Origin: Rhodococcus jostii RHA1
Lineage (GTDB): Bacteria > Actinomycetota > Actinomycetes > Mycobacteriales > Mycobacteriaceae
Reading direction: 5' to 3'
DNA: 64,000 nucleotides
Assembly (NCBI RefSeq): GCF_000014565.1
Contig: NC_008268.1
Coordinates: 1,798,001 to 1,862,000 of the forward strand
Made by a program: the position numbers and the translations under genes. Below, in pieces: positions 59,120 to 64,000 of the stretch. Numbering within the stretch: the stretch's first letter is position 1; each line of letters begins with the position of its first letter. The notes beneath the pieces are model-generated. The model searched no databases. It was not told where the DNA came from and was given only the letters and a program-made list of their open reading frames with translations.

Positions 59120-60511
59120 TCAGACGCTCGCGGACAGCGATGCGGTGGTGCCGGGCAGCGGGGCGGGGTCGATTCCCTCACGCCGCGCGCGGGTGTAGCG
59201 GTTCTCCGCGAAGGGCAGACCGAGGTTGCCGCGCAACGTGTTCTGCTCGTAGTCCTCCCGGACGACGCCACGCTCGCGCAGGATCGGCAGCACCTCGTCC
59301 ACGAAGCGCTGGAACTGCGCCGGGTGGCCGATGTGGATGTTGATGCCGTCGAGGGCATGGCCGTCCAGCCAGCGTTGCAGTTCGTTCGCGACGGTCTCGG
59401 CGCTGCCCGTGAACGGCGACGTCTTCGGTGCGCTGAGCGCCTCGACCGTCTGCCGCAGTGTCAGCCCGCGGTCGGCGGCGAGGTCGGCGATCTTCTTCGC
59501 CTGCGTGTAGAAGCTGCGCTCGGCGTGCTGCAGTGCCTCGGCGGGGAACGGCGCGTCGAGGTCGTACTGCCGGAAGTCGTGCCAGCCGAAGGGCCGGCCC
59601 AGTTCCCGGAGCGACTTTCCGAAGTCGTTGTCCGCCAGCTGGGTTGCGCGTTCGATCTCGCGGGCATCGGCATCGGTGTCGCCCACGGTGACGGTGACTC
59701 CCGGCAGGATCACGATGTCCTCGGGAGCGCGCCCGTTGGCCGCGGCGCGGGTCTTGATGTCGGCGTAGAACGCCGCTCCCGCCTCGAAACTCGGCGCGTG
59801 CGTGAAGATCCCGTCGGCGATCCGCGCCCCGAGGTCGCGGCCCTGATCGGAGTCACCGGCTTGGAAGATCACCGGCTGCCCCTGCCGGGAGCGTTCGATG
59901 TTGAGCGGGCCCACCACCGAGAAGTGCTCACCCCGGTGGTCGAGGGTGTGCAGTTTGTCCGCGTCGAGGAAGCGGCGGGCCTCCCGGTCGCGCGGGAACG
60001 CGTCGTCCTCGTAGGAGTCCCACAGAGCCTTGACGACCTCGACGTGTTCGAGGGCCCGGCCGTAGCGGGTGGCGTAGTCGTAATGCTCCTCGAGGCCGTA
60101 GTTTCCGGCGGTACCCGAGTCGCCACTGGTGACCACGTTCCAGCCGGCACGGCCGCGGCTGATCAGATCGAGGGACGCGAACCGTCGCGCGAGGTTGAAC
60201 GGCTGGTTGAACGACGTGGTCAGTGTGCCGACGAGCCCGATGTGTTCGGTGGCCACCGCGAGCGCCGACAGCAGCGTCAGCGGCTCGAGCCGGTTCAGGT
60301 AGTGCGGGGGCGAGTCGGGGGTGATGAACTGGCTGTCGACGATGAACACGAGATCGAACCGCGCCTGCTCGGCCAACCGCGCGTACCGGATGTACCAGTC
60401 GATGTCGACGCTCGCGTCGGCGGGAATCTCCGGGTCCAGCCAAGTGTACGGGTGCCCGGGCCCACCCGTGGGGGTGAGGACAGCTCCCAGTTTCAGTTGC
60501 CGTCTCGTCAT
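59120..60511 (-). CDS. NtaA/DmoA-type FMNH2-dependent monooxygenase
   Basis: 463 aa from ATG 60511. Full-length member: LKLGAVLTPTGGPGHPYTWLDPEIPADASVDIDWYIRYARLAEQARFDLVFIVD, then FNQPFNLARRFASLDLISRGRAGWNVVTSGD (LLM flavin signature), LHTLDHRGEHFSVVGPLNIERSRQGQPVIFQAGDSDQGRDLGARIADGIFT and an extended C-terminus. It oxidises C-S or C-N bonds of small acids in known relatives. It is the first gene of the operon with the Dpp-type importer, implying it acts on the imported molecule. Confidence 0.9.
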   Translation of the reverse strand: MTRRQLKLGAVLTPTGGPGHPYTWLDPEIPADASVDIDWYIRYARLAEQARFDLVFIVDSQFITPDSPPHYLNRLEPLTLLSALAVATEHIGLVGTLTTSFNQPFNLARRFASLDLISRGRAGWNVVTSGDSGTAGNYGLEEHYDYATRYGRALEHVEVVKALWDSYEDDAFPRDREARRFLDADKLHTLDHRGEHFSVVGPLNIERSRQGQPVIFQAGDSDQGRDLGARIADGIFTHAPSFEAGAAFYADIKTRAAANGRAPEDIVILPGVTVTVGDTDADAREIERATQLADNDFGKSLRELGRPFGWHDFRQYDLDAPFPAEALQHAERSFYTQAKKIADLAADRGLTLRQTVEALSAPKTSPFTGSAETVANELQRWLDGHALDGINIHIGHPAQFQRFVDEVLPILRERGVVREDYEQNTLRGNLGLPFAENRYTRARREGIDPAPLPGTTASLSASV

Positions 60512-60661
60512 GTTCTCGCTCCTTCGTCGTTCGCCGTCAGGCACCTGCCTCGGCACGCCGCGTTGAAGTGTATGGAGCAAACAGACGCGTGCAGAGTATT
60601 AAATTCTCGATGTTTCAAAACATATTTCGTATGTGCCGCAGGGCTGTCGAACAAAGTCCGA

Positions 60662-62026
60662 TCAGTCGAAGAACTCACGCGACGACTCCGCGACGGCCAC
60701 CGCGACGACGTCGGCGAGTTGCCCGATCAGGTCCGGGTCGTCCGGCAACTGGGTGGCCGACAGGCGCAGGAGTTGACGAGCGGGCGCCCGCACGAACGAG
60801 CGGGATCCGGCCCCCACCGAGATGCCCTGCCGCGCCAACGCGACGAGGGCCGCGGTCTCGTCCGACACTGCGACCCACACGACCAGACTGTGCGGGCCCG
60901 CGTAAGCCTCGATGCCACGGTCGGTCAGCGCCCCCAGCAGCGACGTGCGTCTGGCGGCGTAGCGCTCGTGCGCCGCCGTGACCGCCTGCTCGGCATCGGC
61001 GCTGCCGATCAGATGGGCGAGGGTGTTCTGCAGGATCCGGCTGTTCGAGCCGACTCCGTGGCTGCGCACCTTCATGGCCTTCTCGATCAGTTCGCGGGAC
61101 CCGCCGAGAACGGAGGTCCGCACATCGATCCCATATGCCTTGCAGTAGCTGCGGATCCGGACGACACGCTGCGGCAGTACCGATCCCAGAGAGGGAGGCT
61201 GCTGTGGTTCGAGCGGTCCGATCGAGTCGTCCTCGACGACCCACACCGCCGGATGCCGCCGCAACACCTCGGCGAGTTCACTCGTGCGCCGCGCGCTGAC
61301 CGCATGGTCGACGGCGAACGGCGCACCGGGCTGGAACACGAAGGCCACCGCACCGGCGGTGAGGGCCGCGTCGAGAGCGTCCGGCCGGGGGCCGTCGCGG
61401 TCGGCGCCGACCCCGACCGCATCCAGCCCCAGGTCGCGGAGCGTGTCGAGAACGCCCGGCCCCAGCGGCTCGTCGACGGCCACCATCGAACCGGGCGGTG
61501 CCGCCGCCTCCACGGCCAGCAACAGCGCCTCGGTGCCGCCGCCCGCCGTGGCCCAGGCCTCCGGTTCGAACGGCCAAGCCGGAGCCACTGCATTCCTCAA
61601 CCGCTCGGTCATCAGTTCCCGGCCGAACACATTCAGCGTCTCGGCATCCAGACTGGACAACAAAGCGTCGGACAGGGACGGCTGCAGCGCCAGGTCCGGT
61701 GCATTCTGCGCCAGGTCGACGCCACGCCAGTCGGGGATGCCCCGCTCGGGCACGCTGTCGAGCGGCGGAAGAACGACGGTGCCGCCGCGGCGGCGGGTCT
61801 GCACGAAACCTTGTTCCTGCAGCCGGCCCCACGCGTTGACGATCGCACCGACACTGAGATCGGTCGATTTCGCGAGTGCGCGGACGGTCGGCAGTCGATC
61901 GCCGGGGCTGAGCTCACCCGACCTGATGAGGTCGGCGACGGCATCGGCCAGTTCCGCGGTGCGGCCGTCGATCCGTTCGAGCAACCACTCCGGAGCAATC
62001 GTCTCCGACTCCAGCACCGCTGACAT
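60662..62026 (-). CDS. MocR-type regulator (GntR HTH fused to PLP aminotransferase fold)
   Basis: 454 aa from the ATG at 62026 with GGGG five bases upstream. The N-terminal GntR winged helix (AVADLIRSGELSPGDRLPTVRALAKSTDLSVGAIVNAWGRLQEQGFVQTRRRGGT) is followed by an aminotransferase class I fold. The PLP Lys is in RIRSYCKAYGIDVR. Known MocR proteins sense amino acids through PLP chemistry (GabR, PdxR). Upstream of and in line with the monooxygenase/Dpp operon, with a 150-nt gap. It likely controls that operon and the divergent metY-like gene region. The 60512-60661 gap is AT-rich and probably holds the operon promoter. Confidence 0.9.
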   Translation of the reverse strand: MSAVLESETIAPEWLLERIDGRTAELADAVADLIRSGELSPGDRLPTVRALAKSTDLSVGAIVNAWGRLQEQGFVQTRRRGGTVVLPPLDSVPERGIPDWRGVDLAQNAPDLALQPSLSDALLSSLDAETLNVFGRELMTERLRNAVAPAWPFEPEAWATAGGGTEALLLAVEAAAPPGSMVAVDEPLGPGVLDTLRDLGLDAVGVGADRDGPRPDALDAALTAGAVAFVFQPGAPFAVDHAVSARRTSELAEVLRRHPAVWVVEDDSIGPLEPQQPPSLGSVLPQRVVRIRSYCKAYGIDVRTSVLGGSRELIEKAMKVRSHGVGSNSRILQNTLAHLIGSADAEQAVTAAHERYAARRTSLLGALTDRGIEAYAGPHSLVVWVAVSDETAALVALARQGISVGAGSRSFVRAPARQLLRLSATQLPDDPDLIGQLADVVAVAVAESSREFFD

Positions 62027-62079
62027 CCACACCCCTTCGATTTACAACCACTACCGCCCCCGCGCCCCGCGAGTCCGGG

Positions 62080-62778
62080 TCACTGCGCGAGAGCGCCGGC
62101 CGGTTCGCGGAGGATGATGTCGGGCGTCCCCGGCAGGCGGAGACGCTCGAGGAACTGCACGATCTCGGCGGCGACCGACCGGTGGGACACGTCGTTGAGG
62201 ATGTCGTGCAGCCCCTCGTGAACGACGACGACCCGGGCGTCGGGCAACGCGGACGTGACGGCCAGGACGTCCGCTGCCGGGCTCAGTACGTCGGCGCCTC
62301 CGTGCACGACGAGGACGGGAACCTGCACGTGGGTCAGCGAATCGGCCGTGGCAACCGGCGTTTCCGCACCGAGCGTTCCCCGCTCGAGAGCGTCGGCCGA
62401 CGACAGGACCCCTCGATGCACGGGACACGCGGAACGGATCTCGAGTTCGCCGTCCCACTCTCCGGTGAAGGCGTCGGCGCCCGCCACGAGAAGACCGGCG
62501 GCCACCACACCGGACACGGCCGGATGCGTCGCGGCCAGGTCGAGGGCGGTCAGGGCGCCACTGTCCGACCCGACGACGGTGACAGGAAGACCGGTCTCGG
62601 CATCGGCGATCACCCGAGCAGTCGCCGCGGGATCGTTCTCCACCACCGCGACACGGTAACCATCGAAGGCGATCCGGCGGGCGAACCGGCGGTACACGTG
62701 AGCATGCTCACCGCGGCCGGCGACGACGATCACCGAGCCACGCGCAGTCGCTTCGGGTTCCAGCCAGTCGATGTCCAC
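62080..62778 (-). CDS. Alpha/beta hydrolase (serine aminopeptidase/esterase-like)
   Basis: 232 aa from a GTG at 62778. VIVVAGRGEHAHVYRRFARRIAFDGYRVAVVEND is the lipase-monoglyceride type start, nucleophile GSDSGALTAL, acid in VVHGGADVLSP, and His in VVHEGLHDILND, giving a full triad. 53 nt upstream of the MocR gene on the same strand, so it may be part of that unit. Substrate unknown. Confidence 0.85.
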   Translation of the reverse strand: MDIDWLEPEATARGSVIVVAGRGEHAHVYRRFARRIAFDGYRVAVVENDPAATARVIADAETGLPVTVVGSDSGALTALDLAATHPAVSGVVAAGLLVAGADAFTGEWDGELEIRSACPVHRGVLSSADALERGTLGAETPVATADSLTHVQVPVLVVHGGADVLSPAADVLAVTSALPDARVVVVHEGLHDILNDVSHRSVAAEIVQFLERLRLPGTPDIILREPAGALAQ

Positions 62779-62845
62779 TGATTACCTCATTCGGGGGGTT
62801 GTTCGCAGGATTGACTGCGTCACCCTGACCCACACGCGCGAGGTC

Positions 62846-62932
62846 GAACAAGACTAATGCTCGAGCAGAACAAAACGCGTGCCTTCTCGCCGCGCTTCGT
62901 GTTTTGTTCCGAACATATTCGTTTTGCTCTGC
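62846..62932. promoter_or_regulatory. Repeated RRCAAAACR motifs in metY-like promoter
   Basis: GCAGAACAAAACGCG (62865-62879) on plus; on minus GGAACAAAACACG (62898-62910) and GCAGAGCAAAACGAA (62918-62932). A weaker GAACAAGAC is at 62846-62854. The copies lie in both orientations across the divergent promoter region of the hydrolase and metY-like genes, as expected for a cooperative sulfur-responsive regulator or MocR. Confidence 0.6.
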
Positions 62933-62987
62933 CATTCACCCGCTCTGCCATTCATCCAGAAGTATCGACGAAGGGACAGGCACACCG

Positions 62988-64000
62988 ATGCCCGAGACCA
63001 CAGGGTTCGCGACCCGGCAGGTCCGCACCGGCTATCAACCCGGAACGCCGCAGAACACCGCGATCCCCCCGATCTACCAATCGGTTGCCTACGATTTCGG
63101 CAGCTTCGAACAGGCACGGGACATCTTCTCCCTCCGCCGGAAGGGAAACCTGTACAGCCGCACCGGCAATCCCACCCAGGCCGTGTTCGAGCAGCGCCTC
63201 GCCGATCTCGACGACGGAGTCGCCGCCCTGGCCACGGGATCCGGGCAGTCCGCTGTCGCGGTCGCCCTCCTCACGCTCGCCAAGTCCGGACAGCACATCG
63301 TCGCGGCGCGGCAGCTGTACGGGGGAACCGTCGATCTCCTCAGCGACACCTTCGCGGACTTCGGGATCGAGGTCACGCTCGTCGATCAGGACGACCTCGA
63401 CGCCTGGCGTGCGGCCGCGCGTCCCGAGACCCGGGCCTTCTTCGCCGAGACGATCGGCAACCCCGTCGCCTCCGTGCTCGACGTCCGGGCCGTGGCCGAC
63501 ATCGCGCACCAGGCGGGGGTCCCGCTGATCGTCGACAACACGATCGCCACCCCGTATCTGCTCCGCCCGAAGGACTTCGGAGCCGACATCACCGTGTACT
63601 CGGCCACCAAGTTCATCGGTGGGCACGGCAGTTCGCTGGGTGGTGTGATCGTGGACCTCGGGACGTTCGACTTCGGCGCGGAACCGCAGCGGTGGACCCA
63701 GTTCACCGAGCCCTACCCGCGCATCGGTGACCTCGTGCTGTGGGAGGAGTTCGGCCGCGAACGGAGCGCCTACCTGGTCTACGCGAAGACGAAGATCGTC
63801 CACGATCTCGGTCCCGCACTGTCCCCGTTCAATTCGTTCCAGCTGCTTCAGGGGCTGGAGACGCTGGACCTGCGGCTGGAACGGCAGGTCGGTTCGGCGC
63901 TGGCTATCGCACGATTCCTCGACGGTCATCCCGCGGTCGCGAAGGTCAACTACCCCGGACTGCCGGACAACCGGTGGCACGCTGCAGCCCAGCGGTACCT
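62988..64000 (+). CDS. O-acetylhomoserine sulfhydrylase / cystathionine gamma-synthase family (partial, runs off window)
   Basis: At least 337 aa from the ATG at 62988 with AAGGGACAGG upstream; no stop before the window end. PLP-dependent Cys/Met metabolism fold: GFATRQVRTGYQPGTPQNTAIPPIYQSVAYDF, YSRTGNPTQAVFEQRLADLDDGVAALATGSGQSAV, and the PLP Lys in YSATKFIGGHGSSLGG, the MetY-type sequence. It makes homocysteine from O-acetylhomoserine and sulfide, matching the sulfur-scavenging genes upstream. Confidence 0.88.
   Translation, partial: MPETTGFATRQVRTGYQPGTPQNTAIPPIYQSVAYDFGSFEQARDIFSLRRKGNLYSRTGNPTQAVFEQRLADLDDGVAALATGSGQSAVAVALLTLAKSGQHIVAARQLYGGTVDLLSDTFADFGIEVTLVDQDDLDAWRAAARPETRAFFAETIGNPVASVLDVRAVADIAHQAGVPLIVDNTIATPYLLRPKDFGADITVYSATKFIGGHGSSLGGVIVDLGTFDFGAEPQRWTQFTEPYPRIGDLVLWEEFGRERSAYLVYAKTKIVHDLGPALSPFNSFQLLQGLETLDLRLERQVGSALAIARFLDGHPAVAKVNYPGLPDNRWHAAAQRY

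Overview
The window is high-GC actinobacterial DNA and most likely a chromosome segment of a large-genome Rhodococcus (R. jostii/R. opacus type). The evidence is consistent but indirect. There is strong G/C bias at third positions, and GTG and TTG starts are common. Genes pack tightly with ATGA, GTGA and TGATG overlaps. The gene set is typical of mycolic-acid actinobacteria: a type VII secretion (EspC-like) module, a DesA3-like desaturase, a NlpC/P60 endopeptidase, Gly-rich secreted proteins, and many flavin and F420-type LLM oxidoreductases. I see no rRNA, tRNA or CRISPR array.

Left part (1-29 kb): housekeeping and accessory genes. These include a Gly-rich exported protein, an MBL hydrolase, a DinB2-type DNA polymerase with Ile at the steric-gate position, a pRiA4b-like protein divergent from a Ser/Thr kinase, an NhaA-DsbA fusion, a secreted GH43-like protein, and a tandem pair of tiny secreted proteins. 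A T7SS-associated operon (18276 to 14751, minus strand) is followed by a fatty-acid desaturase. A glutamine-synthetase-like ligase is translationally coupled to an unusual membrane-anchored acyl hydrolase. Next to this pair is a PucR regulator divergent from an aldehyde dehydrogenase and a GMC oxidoreductase, plausibly one amine/amino-alcohol catabolic module.

Right part (29.5-64 kb): a dense organosulfur/organonitrogen scavenging region. A seven-gene minus-strand run (36968 to 29592) holds a short LLM monooxygenase, a DszC/SfnB-like flavoprotein, a frameshifted NtaA/DszA-type monooxygenase, an IclR regulator with a near-perfect operator, two TauD-type dioxygenases and a SsuA-like binding protein. 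Next come a second short LLM protein and a metN-metI-metQ-monooxygenase operon. Further right are two flavin/FMN reductases divergent from a second metQ-metN-metI operon. A monooxygenase-dppABCDF-type operon lies under a MocR regulator, and the window ends in an O-acetylhomoserine sulfhydrylase-like gene. Together these genes can import organosulfur or amino-acid-like compounds, oxidise them with reduced FMN or 2-oxoglutarate, and fix the released sulfur into homocysteine. The substrates are not readable from sequence.

Between these clusters (46.4-49.3 kb) lies a graveyard: a DUF899 fragment, an IS21 istA remnant and a heavily frameshifted IS607-type tnpA-tnpB pair. An XRE regulator/methionine aminopeptidase pair with twin GGTAT..ATACC operators sits just before it. 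A recurring family of bidirectional hairpins, often followed by a GGCGGC/GCCGCC mini-hairpin, marks several gene ends.
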